From Echinostoma caproni (Eukaryota > Platyhelminthes > Trematoda > Plagiorchiida > Echinostomatidae): a stretch of DNA of 64,000 bases. A model generated the notes under the pieces. That model saw only the letters and a program-made list of their open reading frames with translations. It searched no databases and was not told where the DNA came from. The first letter of the stretch is position 1, and the number at the start of each line of letters is the position of its first letter. Location: positions 245,413 through 309,412 of the forward strand of contig UZAN01039373.1 of NCBI GenBank assembly GCA_900618425.1, written 5' to 3'. A program made the translations under genes and the position numbers. Positions 11,001 through 20,790 of this stretch are shown one piece after another.

Positions 11001-12626
11001 AGCCGATCATGGTGTTGAACTGAATTTCAGTTAGAGGTTTGATTGAACTGTATGATCACATTTTCTGTGAAGATAGATGCAAGGAAAACGTTGAGCGTGA
11101 GGGGCAGGAATTTAATACTGCTACGATCTCACACACCAAAAAGATAATTGTCGAAGAAAATGTCGAGTGGTTTTGTGGCCCCTTTCATTGAACACACACT
11201 GAACATAATCACACACACCCCTACCTTAATCAGCCCGCCGTTCACTCGAACCAAAAAGCGCTTTCTGACACTGTTTCCTGAGATAATGCAAGTGTTTTGC
11301 GACTGATTGAAAATTATGATAACTGAATGCTAGCGAAATATTTCTGAATAGACACACACACAATGACTTCCCGGTACAGTTTTGGACGCTTTCGAGAGTT
11401 TACTCGTTCACGACAGTTCAGAGTTGTGCAAACGTATCACTCATCCAACCCTGGATCCCGTCTCTCTTCGTCCTCCTGACCACAAAGTTCGACATTAAGA
11501 GATGGAAGGTTTACTATATCTAGTTCGCCACTTCACTGCATGTCCACCATTGGACTAGTATAAATTAAATGCTTCGAACAAATCAACAATGTAAACCGGG
11601 AGTTGGGTTGGTAGACAAGAACAGGCAGTTGGACAGTGTCAGTCTCTGTCTGGAAAATACTGAACCAATGATTGCCGGATAATAATCGCTTCTTTTTATT
11701 GAATGCTTGTGGTGCAAGAAAATAATCATAGCATTTTGTAAAATCAAACTGACATATATATGAATAAACTAAAGAAATGAAGGCGTTTGGGATCTCTCCT
11801 ATTGTACCTTGATTTTGCAGTCGAACAAGAGTCCGTGAATTTAAACAAGAATGAATAATTCACATAAATATTGACTGTTGCAAACTGAATTGTGTTTTTT
11901 CTAAGGCAAAAGAAACACATTTGAACGAGCGTGGATGGGAAACTCCTTGTTCCGGGATCCGGTCGGAATGAGTTACAAAAGAGGGAATGCTTGATTGCAG
12001 AACCATAATCATTTGCCCGGTCGCGTACGGTTACAGTCCGAACTTAGTGATGGAATGAAACTTGATCATTGAGGTAACACTTTGAAGAGACCGAAGTTCA
12101 GGCAATAGCGGTTTGTTTGATGACTTTTTCTGGATGAATTTTTCCGGATTCGTATATTTTCAATGTGTCTGCTGGCGGACCCATATTAGAATAATTGGTG
12201 GTAGGGATTAGCCTGCTTGTGGTGGTGGATGTGGCTTCGTGTGTGAAACATTGCCCAAACTGGGAGAAAACTCACTGCTTTGAACCGAAGTGCCTGTTAA
12301 GTTCTGTGAACAACACCACTGGTTCCACAACTACAACAACTATTTGCTTCAATGGACCCAGATTCGTGGCTACATTACCAAGTTAAAAGAATGGCTGCAG
12401 AAACGTTCTCTGCTCTCAGTGGATGTAGACTTACGACGTACGGTTTCACACACAGCAAGCTCATGATGTTCTGCTAGCAGATATGAGACATTACCAAAAT
12501 AAATGCTCAGGTTCATTTCATTCATATTTCGACTCCTAGCTAAACAAACACAATCTGTGGCCAAAATGAAGAACATATTTGACGCTTAAAAATGCCCGTT
12601 AAACATTACCATTTTTGATTATACCG
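8003..12626. other. Long stretch without a recognised gene
   Basis: About 4.6 kb of AT-rich sequence. Open frames of 60-90 codons occur on both strands (for example 10465-10728 minus) but show no domain or strong splice context. Short CA-rich runs occur near 11.2 and 11.35 kb. No LINE, LTR or Penelope motif was recognised. Confidence 0.4.
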
Positions 12627-13102
12627 CTACGGAGAAGTATAACATTGTGAGAACAACAAAAATATAAGGTTAAAATGAATTTCGTATAGAAATAGCATTT
12701 TATGCTGAACATGATTCGTATTTGGAAATATTAGGCAGAAACACTCCTCACCGGCTGAATCGCACGGGAGTACCGACACTTCAGATAGGTGCGAGATGGA
12801 TAATTTGGTCATCACTGTTACGAATTTCGAGGTGTCAGTAAGTGACCATATCCTGCAAAAAGCGGACGAGAATGGCCAGTAAGACAGGAGGGAGTTTTCA
12901 CTAACACGGCTGATCACGGCTCATTGGACGGAGCACAGAGTAATTGATGGCACAAGAGTAAATGTAAGTGATCGGTAGAGACTGAAGTGGTATTGTTCGA
13001 AAGAGTCTAAACGAGCCAACATAGAACGATCCAAAGGTGGCTAAAACTATACTAAGCGGCACGCAGAGGATTACGGTAAAGTACAGCAAGGAGAAAGGGG
13101 CG
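12627..13102 (-). CDS. Candidate two-exon membrane protein fragment with a 55-base intron
   Basis: Two minus-strand open frames can be joined. The upstream one (about 13102-12908) starts with a hydrophobic run (LLYFTVILCVPLSIVLATFG) and ends in SRDQ. The downstream one begins after a very strong acceptor (pyrimidine tract ending TTTTTGCAG at 12853) with IWSLTDTSKF and ends at a stop at 12627. Using a donor GTGTTAG at 12907 gives a 55-base intron 12907-12853 and keeps the reading frame. The second exon carries DSAGEECFC and a hydrophobic FNLIFLLF near its end. The product was not recognised. The donor is only moderately good and the 5' boundary is unknown. Confidence 0.35.
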
Positions 13103-16100
13103 CTTAATCAGGATTAATCGATATGTTGGTGCAAGTAAGCATGCATGGAACCAAAGACAGCGTGAAAAATAGTGGAAGTTTGATAGATTTGATAGATTTA
13201 GGATTATGTGACTTTGTTTGATAGACCAAAAGTGACCAGCAATAACTACACGAGATTGCGTGAGGTCATATTGTGTTAGCAATAGGGAACTGAAATAAAG
13301 TTAGTGACAACCATATTTTACAGAATCCTCTTCTAGAAACTACCGAGGATATAATGCAAATAACTTTCATGACGAAAGGAATCTAATCAAAAGGATGCAA
13401 GACTTGACTTGACAGTGAGCCGATGTCAAAAGCACAAATAACATCACCAGTTTAACGTGGCACATTGAAGAAACATGAACATAATGCAGCACAAATCGAT
13501 CGCGGATATTCGTCGAATTGCACTTCAGTCATCACATCGGATTGTGATTCGGAAGACCAAGACTGCAATCCCAAGTGATGAATCACCGGTCGGTTCTGTT
13601 ACATCTGTTTACCTATCTCTCAAACTGAAACGTGTGTTGCTTTCATTCATATTTTTTGGTGTTCTTTGAAACTGAGGTTTTAGTCGCATAACATTATTCT
13701 ATCCAAGAGCTTCAACATTAGACACTCGGTTTTCAATATACAACAATAAAGACAATACCTCAAACTAGCCGGCAATCCTATTTGTCCAATCCAATTTGTC
13801 ATTTACCAGCGGCTATTTATTCATAGTAATTTGTTCTAAACGAATCCTTCAATGGAATTCCTTTTTTAATTGATAAATAAGTTCGCAACCCAGTCGATGA
13901 TATGCACTGTAATGTGTTCAGCTATAATTTAATGTCTGCAAGTATCAGTAATTTATTCGTTATGATTAAGAATATATCGCTGATGTATACCGTTCGACGA
14001 ATTGGCTAATCATTTACATTCGATAATTGAAAGGTAGATGTTGCGAACTCAGTTGAATTATACTTGTGGAATTTTGATTTTAAATACGATGTGATTGACT
14101 GCGTTTGTTTTACACCACACCGCCAGCATCCACCTTTGTTTATATCAGTTAATATTCTGGATAATCGTGAGTTTGCCGTGAGTTGCGATGAGGAATCGTT
14201 TGATTGCTTAGAACCACCTCAAATCATTTGTCTTCCCCGATTATCTGCTGTCTGGTGTAAGTTCATTCAAGCGAAACGGTAAATGAGAGCACAAGAGCGA
14301 GGAGAAATCCACTCGCGATTGATTATGAGGGTCGAGACTGTCGGTACAGTTAATGTCTTGAGAACCAAAAATCCATTCTCTTGGAAACATTTGATTGCGG
14401 TTACGCATCAGCGCCTTGGTGAAGTGACTGCATCCTGATCAGAATCCGAGATATCAATTGAATATGATCGATTGAGAATTAGTCAATGTTTTACAGCAAC
14501 TAACAAACTTCATTTATTCTTCCTCAATTCGAATAAGTTTGGTCTAAACATTGATACACCTCCAACAAAATGAACGTATTGTTCAATTTGTACTACATGA
14601 AGCACAGAACCATGGCTGTTCCCACCTATATTGAACCGCTATTGTTTNATGTAACAACTGAACTATTCTGGGCTTCTGGTTATTGTGAGCATTGAAATCA
14701 AAGGTGGATAATATCCATGAGCACAATTGTCTGCCAGTCCTACGTATAAAACCTGGCACCAGATCCTTACAATATATAGTTTGCCGTCTAGAGGCTAGCC
14801 ATAGCGTGACCTCCGTATACACGTCAAACATAGTCCCCCAGGCAATTCACAATAGCAGATGGACAATAAGATAAGCACATATACGGCTTTGCTCCATTAA
14901 CCATCGAGTGCACTATACGGCTAACTGTAGAAGGTGTTTGTGTGACGTTTCGAATTTAATCGAGTGGTGTCATTTTCACTTTTAATCTCAAGAACTATAA
15001 TAAACATTTAATTTCAAAAAAACATAATGTTCAGAAGAAAACAAATAGCCAATGTGTAGTGCATTTCGTGATGATCAAGCATTCACTACACGTTCTTTTC
15101 TTTACCGCTTTGTGAAACGGCGATTTAAATTATACGGTGAAGTTGTATACACATTTCAAACCGCCTTCACTGAGTGGAACATGTATTGAAACTAAAATTC
15201 TAAGCCTAAAGACAACGTTGGCTGATCCATATTGGCCGCAGATTGCATTGCGTCATTTTTGCCGTTCTCTAGTGTAAAACACTTCCCATTCGGTTTGCGT
15301 CACACGGGGTAAAACGTGTGAACGCAGTGGAATTTGTTTTTAATCTTATGGTACTGATTGCCTGAGCGCGCAGAGCGGAAAGAGTGTCGGACCATATCAG
15401 GATCCTTTAGCTTCGTATTCCAGTTGCGTAATTTCATTTGAAATGGCGAATCAAGTAGTATTGATTGCAAACTGCAGATCATTTGCCTGTTTCGGGATGA
15501 CAATATAACAAGATAGATGTTTGCACACAAACCAAGCCAAACCGAACGAAATCGACCAAGTGAATTCGGTACATATGCGACTCTATGTTACACCAGTATA
15601 TCACTAGTATATAAAATAGAACATGCTACAAAAGTAAAACAACACGGGCCATATCAATCACTCAAACGGGAACGTTTGGGCCAACAGTACATAAACACAA
15701 ATTTGGAGTGTTTGAGCTAGAGACCAGCTCATTCAACCCGAGGGAGAGAAACACGCACACAAGGATGGGGAACAACCAAAGAAGACTAGAGGTCTTAACA
15801 ATACATTGGATCACAGCTAATCGGTTTTGGTGCAACGAGCATGTACCAAACTCTGCCACAGAAAGAAGAATGAGTGACACACTGCGACATATTCAGTTCC
15901 GGTTAAATACGCCCAATATTTAATTTTTTTGAATGTAAAGCTCTCATCAGCAAATGATTCGTTATTCTTCTCTTAGGGATTAATCACTTCAGCACTCTGC
16001 TACCCGATCATGGATTATTCTATTGGTGTACCTGTTAATATGTGTGAAGAATAGGCGGTCAACTAGGTGTACTAAGGGAAATATCTAGATTGTGAAGTTT

Positions 16101-16315
16101 GAAAGCATAGAAATATTGCCTGAGAACCTCAATAAGAACCTCAATAACGGTATATCATTCCGAAATATTACGTGTAAGTGTTGTCCAGATGTGGGTATCC
16201 ATCATAGATCGTGTAGGTTACTTTGTCTCGAATGAATTTGCCTTTATTTTGTTAATCCACCATAAAAGTGAAAACAAAACAGTTACGACTGTGACTTCTT
16301 TGGATTGCGCTGGGG
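13103..16315. other. No gene recognised
   Basis: AT-rich, with a few short tandem duplications (GATAGATTT near 13.19 kb and a 12-base unit at 16123-16146). Short open frames on both strands have no recognised domain. A single unresolved base lies near 14.65 kb. Confidence 0.4.
16123..16146. repeat. 12-base tandem duplication
   Basis: The unit AGAACCTCAATA occurs twice without interruption. This is a simple slippage duplication. Confidence 0.85.
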
Positions 16316-16379
16316 GTGAGAAAACAAGCTTTTCTTCTGAACTTCTCTGCAGTCACTGGCTTTTTGTTGAACTCATTTA

Positions 16380-16690
16380 TTAGTTCATTTGTTAACTCAT
16401 TTATTAACTTGGACCCTAACGATGTGTTGTTGAAGTACAATATGGTTCACTCAGGGATAGGCCTTCCAGTTGAGGAAGAGGAAGATAACAAATTACCATT
16501 CCTGGATGGCTCCATTTAGCGGAAGGTGCATCGAAAAGCCACAAGGAACGGACAGTACACAAACTTCCATAGCTTTGTAGCGCTCGCTTACAAACGTAAC
16601 TTAGTGCACTGTCTTCTATTCAGAGCAAGATATATCTGCTCATAAGACACTTTAGAAACAGAATTAGCAGTTGTGTCAAAGCCGCTGTCA
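16380..16690 (+). mobile_element. Penelope-like element RT fragment
   Basis: The + strand reads through EEEEDNKLPFLDGSI, a stop at 16517-16519, then RKVHRKATRNGQYTNFHSF, KRNLVHCLLFRARYICS and DTLETEL. These are the late RT blocks of Penelope-like elements (NKLPFLDV.. R...VYRKPTWTGQY..F.S..P...KR.L...L..RA..IC...TL..EL) in the right order. The palm motifs upstream are missing or unrecognisable. Two in-frame stops show that it is dead. The sequence to about 16.86 kb may be more of the same element. Confidence 0.75.
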
Positions 16691-16859
16691 GAGAGCGTTA
16701 CGTTCTCCGTTCTTGGTTTTCACCAACATCAGTGACCTTTCAGCGAGTTCTCTAGATCGATTATATAAATACAATGACTACATAACTCTTTGCGAAGCCA
16801 CTTCTGTGTCTGAGGGCTTTGTAAATTTCTCCAGCCATCTATCCCATATCCATTAATTT

Positions 16860-17860
16860 TCCGTTCGTTCTGTGCATTCTCTTACTTTATTTATTGCCCC
16901 TAATGTAGTTTATCTCGTATTAATCTGTTTAGCCCCCGAGACCCTCCGTTCGAAAACACTAACTAAAAGAGATTTCGAGAAGTTTGTAGGAATTATCATC
17001 AACCCGTCCCTAAAATCGGCATCCTATATTTACGTCTATGTGAAGAAACGTCGTGGGTTATATTTTCATCTTTGAAGATCTTAATAGGTCATCACCAAAC
17101 AAAAAATCATTTCGTTTTCGGTTTATTAATACATTTTGTTCTATTCTCCTTCATTTGTTTCCTCGTGGATTTTGAGGAACTACTTCAGATAGACAGCGAA
17201 CATCTTTGTTGCCTTTTGTTGATTGTCAACTCTGTCTTTTATACTCGTTGATGATCTGACTAAAAAAAATGTGGAAACTACACTTTTCCTCATGTGAAAC
17301 ATTTGCACAGTAAATCCTCTGTGACCCCACTCAGTCTTTACATGGTGATCTATCCTAACGCCGCTCTCATTGTTTCTAGTGTTCTAAATATCATTTGTTA
17401 CCCTATCGCAATATCCTCTGCATAAATTCTACAGTTCCTTATCTAGTTAGAATCCTTGCATACCAACAGGGCATTTCTTCTCAATTTGGAAGAGATGCGC
17501 CATTTCTAACTGGAGTGTGGACATGTGCCTATGCAAGTCTATAAAAATACAAATGTAAACTATACTAAAGATAAGTTCTAGGTGTCTTCTTGAGCGATTG
17601 CATGCGACGAACTCGATCCGCATCATGATCCCCCGACGTGTAATTACGGTCTTCGTAAAGGATGCAGGGCTATGTGAATGTGATGAACTCAGGTAATGAC
17701 GGTTGATGCAGAACAGCACGGACAAAGAGGATTCATTTCATTGCAGGTATATTGTTTCAGGTGACGACATGAAACAGAGCTGTAATGAAACAGAAGCAGA
17801 TCAACTTAGACACAAGAATTGGGGAAACGTGGAGACTCATTCAATGCGGCACTTTGAAAA
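16860..17860. other. No gene recognised
   Basis: Pyrimidine-rich on the + strand up to about 17.4 kb; part of it may be the decayed tail of the adjacent Penelope fragment. Nothing specific was recognised. Confidence 0.35.
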
Positions 17861-17865
17861 GTGTG

Positions 17866-17950
17866 AAATAGCTCGATGGTTGAGGCAATCTGGATGTTTA
17901 CCTGAAGAAGGTCTTGGGTTCACATCCCACCACCGTCACCCTTATCATCA
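17866..17950 (+). repeat. tRNA-like short repeat (SINE head)
   Basis: Box A-like TAGCTCGATGGTTGAGG (from 17869) is followed by box B-like GGGTTCACATCCC (17916-17928) and a pyrimidine-rich tail. Spacing fits an internal Pol III promoter. No cloverleaf could be drawn convincingly, so a SINE head is more likely than a tRNA gene. Confidence 0.45.
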
Positions 17951-18100
17951 TTTTCTTCTTTCCCTTGCGGTTTTTAATTGGTTGAAGATCTCTTCGCAAA
18001 ATTTGACTGCCCACTTGTTTATTGAAACTTCAAAATGACGTAAAATCGTTTGAAACCTCCAAATTAAATAAAATAAGAAAACAATAATTCTTTGAGTTAG

Positions 18101-18727
18101 TTAATCTAATAACTCCATCGCTAATTTTATCGTACTAGCACTACCGATTCCATTGAAAATGAAAACTATTTCTGCAAAGGCGTAGTCCAGAAAATCAAAC
18201 CAATTCATCCTCTCCCACTCTTCTTCTAGACACACTCGTGTACTAACTGGATGACCGCAGTTATTTATACCTCCCGAATCTAATCCCAGCATTCGGTGAT
18301 CATAGGTTGTTATGCAACCAATTTCCATGTCCAAAACTGTATAGCTGTTATAAAAATAAAATGATTTAACGAAAACCTGCATTCTCCACGAGATCTGCTA
18401 TCTCGGACAGGCTCACCATATATTCTAGTTCCAAACACCACAGTAATAACAACCCGAGACTAAATGATACTTTTCTCAATCTAATAGTATATGATTCCTG
18501 ATCCTTAGAATGGCACACAGGTACCAATATTTGACATTCATTGTTCAGCCACCATCGAAATTCTTCTTTAACGGAGTCACGGTTACTTGATAAACTATCT
18601 TGCCAAAAACTACGCTTTTGCATTGAGTAACTGGAGTTTCCCACTGGCCGCGCTACAGCATGATATTTTGCACAGACAATTCGAGCTGGCTGCGTGAAAT
18701 ACGTTAAGAATACTGATTTTATTCAAT
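18101..18727 (-). CDS. Candidate host gene fragment: two exons joined by a 40-base intron
   Basis: On the minus strand the frame is open from about 18727 (YFTQPARIVCAKYHAV) to 18377, ending LSEIADLVENA. A donor G/GTTTTC at 18376-18375 and an acceptor ATACAG ending at 18337 define a 40-base AT-rich intron. Splicing is phase 1 and restores one frame, which continues VLDMEIGCITTYDHRMLGL and runs to a TAG at 18101-18103. The join gives about 195 residues without a stop. Very small introns are known in schistosome genes. The peptide is cysteine-containing and acidic near the end (LEEEWERMNWFDFLDYAF), with a hydrophobic SFSLGLLLLWCLEL segment. I do not recognise the family. It is probably the 3' part of a larger gene whose other exons lie to the right. 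Confidence 0.45.
18337..18376 (-). other. Predicted 40-base GT-AG intron
   Basis: Lies between the two open frames at 18.1-18.7 kb. The donor is GTTTTCGT, the body is rich in A and T with TTTTATTTTTATAACAG, and the acceptor is CTATACAG. An alternative acceptor eight bases earlier would give a 32-base intron but leads to a stop after 11 codons. The 40-base form therefore fits best. Confidence 0.45.
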
Positions 18728-19480
18728 GGGATACGCCACCTCATTCATGAACATTGGCAATCTTCCCGTGATTATCAACATGCATAACATTTCTTACATT
18801 GCAATTGTTGGACAAAAGAACCGAATAAAGTTGGTTAAGTGCTACCCATGGTAACCGCTCCACGTAAGACAAAGTGCAGACAGTTTAAGCAATGTGTAAC
18901 TTTACTTTTGCTTGACATTGAATGTAACCTTCTGGAACACAACTCATATCTACAATAATTTCAAAATCCCATAGCAAATAAATCTAATAATTGCTAGATT
19001 CAACTCTTCCTCTAGCTCACTTGGAAATAGTTACTTGCTCATAGTTCATCAGCCTGGTTATGACAACTAAACACAAATAAAACTATCTTTTCGAGAAAAG
19101 GTTCTTGTCATATCATCTTCGCAAGAGGGCATTCCGTGCAGCATTCAATTTTTCGAGGATGGAGAAGCACTTATACCGGGTGGCACCGGCGCTTTTTTAG
19201 AGTAGTCAACTTCTCCATCCTCCTCTAAAGTACTCCTATTTAATCCTAATTGTGCATTATAAAAACCTCATAATAAGCTCTGTGGCTTATGTTCTTATTT
19301 TCGTTACTACAATCATTTATTGTCTCTACGTGGTGTTCATCCTTTCAGTGGAATTCATAAGTTCTCCCATCCCCATCAATCTCAACTTGTTATTTCGCTA
19401 TTCCGATAACCATTTTCTATCGATGAAATCAGTTTCGTATATATTAATAATATGAATAGTTCCATGAAGTATATTTCAAA
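18728..19480. other. No gene recognised
   Basis: AT-rich. A stretch at 19252-19455 encodes a hydrophobic 67-residue peptide on the + strand, without family resemblance. Confidence 0.35.
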
Positions 19481-19519
19481 TAGAACAAAGGTGGCAAACA
19501 AGCTCGTAGATAGGCAGTC

Positions 19520-20060
19520 GTATTCATGCCAATCCATCACCATATTTAAATATATCATCACTGAGGAAGAAACATATCGGAAAAATAAAATAGCAACAAG
19601 TGACAACAAATTGCCATTTTTAGATCTGTGAAATCGCTTGTCGCTCACATGGTTTAGTGCAGCGTTTGATACACAGAAAAGTTAACTTGGTAAGACCAGT
19701 ACACCCATCACGGAGCTTTGTACGGCTCAAGTTAAATAGGAATCTGATTCGTTTCCTAGAGAACAGTGAGAGTGATCAGCAGAGAGGACGAAGAATTTCG
19801 GTTTTCTAAGCTCGATTAATGCACCTAATGGCTATCCGGAACGTCTGCCGAACAAAATGATTTACTGCACGGAGAACACCTTAGAAACCACCGAGGTTCA
19901 GAAAATGTCTGCGTGTATTCCTTTGCCCTTCGAAAGGGACAGATCAACTGAGATAACGTAAAGCACATTATCCGACGCAATCAATAAAACTTTCCTGCAG
20001 CAAAGTTTCGTGTGTTGTTCACGTCTAAGCCAATGGTGTTTGCCACTACAGGACAGAAGT
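19520..20060 (+). mobile_element. Penelope-like element RT fragment
   Basis: Read in shifting frames, this holds DNKLPFLDL near 19.61 kb, an IHRKVNLV...SRSFVRLKLNRNLIRFLEN block near 19.67-19.77 kb, APNGYPE near 19.82 kb and FERDRSTEI near 19.94 kb. That is the Penelope order: LPFLD, then VYRK/TW/SFVPL/KRNLI, then NGYP, then the P..G.+.S..+ stretch before the GIY-YIG domain. Stops and frameshifts interrupt it. A hammerhead-like motif lies about 340 bases downstream on the same strand. Confidence 0.7.
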
Positions 20061-20395
20061 CATGGATACACTTTTTCATTCGGTGGATATTCATTTACAT
20101 CTTGCCGTGGAAAAATTTGCCTAGGCCTCATGGTCAGCCCACAGTCAAAAGTGATTTGTGAACATTAGCCTGCGTTGGTAAACACCGAAACGAATAAATC
20201 TTACACCGGTTATACACCAAGCTGAAACCAATCAAGCGAAACTAATATGGAAAAAGCGAGGATTCGGTTTGTTTATATGGTAAATTACCATCAAATGAAT
20301 GGTGAAACCAAAATCTGAGAAACACTGGGAAGCNTATTCCGGTCTGGTTTCTTCTCATGAGCAGAGCAAACTATCCACTGTCCCTTCGAACATGT

Positions 20396-20443
20396 GATCA
20401 GCTGATGAGGTTTAACAAGATCAAAACAGCTGGTGTTCAGTGC
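20396..20443 (+). ncRNA. Hammerhead-like motif, decayed
   Basis: Contains an exact CTGATGAG at 20402-20409, then GTTTAACAAGATC, AAAACAGCTGG and CAGTGC (20438-20443). It lines up with the minus-strand motif at 37648-37692 (CTGATGAG, AA-CAA-G, ACAGCTG, CAGTGC). The 5' arm of stem I is GATCAG rather than GCACTG, so stem I no longer pairs, and GAAA is AAAA. It lies downstream of a Penelope fragment on the same strand. Penelope elements can carry hammerheads in their terminal repeats, so it may be from either a SINE or a Penelope terminus. Confidence 0.5.
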
Positions 20444-20569
20444 ATTTTAGCTTTTCAGTCAAGGTTTTATTCGCTTTTTAGATGATTAAGTTCTCCATAT
20501 GAACTGGGCTAAACCAAACATTGCCGGGGCTTTCTGCTCCTGTGAAAAATTCGTGGGTGAGTATTAAAG

Positions 20570-20690
20570 CAGGCTCGCTGTCGGATGCAAACCACAGCAG
20601 TTGCGGTGGGATTTCGTTTGAGATTTCCCACCCCACAGCTGTCTGTGTTTACACAAACAATTAGTGCGGTCGAAACCACTGCGCCAACAC
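20570..20690 (-). repeat. tRNA-like repeat with an internal hairpin
   Basis: The minus strand has a good box A-like TGGCGCAGTGGTTTCG near 20.67 kb and a box B-like GGTTTGCATCC near 20.59 kb. They are separated by more than normal tRNA spacing. In between, GGTGGGA (20605-20611) pairs exactly with TCCCACC (20626-20632), and flanking ACAGC/GCTGT sequence can extend the stem. It may be a SINE head with an insertion. Confidence 0.35.
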
Positions 20691-20711
20691 CACAAAACAT
20701 AATGGATAAAT

Positions 20712-20790
20712 TTGGGCGATGATAGCGGGATTCGAACGCACAGGCTCTGGGGTGATAATTTAGTCACGTTACCATCAGACCATCATTATG
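20712..20790 (-). repeat. tRNA-derived repeat or tRNA pseudogene
   Basis: On the minus strand a box A-like TGGTCTGATGGTAACG is followed by a box B GCGTTCGAATCCCGC (20739-20725). The ends, ATGATGG and CTATCAT, can pair over seven positions with one G-U. The D region has GTC/GAC pairing, but the anticodon and T stems do not close properly. It is therefore a tRNA relic or SINE head rather than a working tRNA. Confidence 0.5.

Noticed and set aside
20712..20790. Functional tRNA gene
   Set aside because: Acceptor-like pairing exists, but the T and anticodon stems do not close properly.
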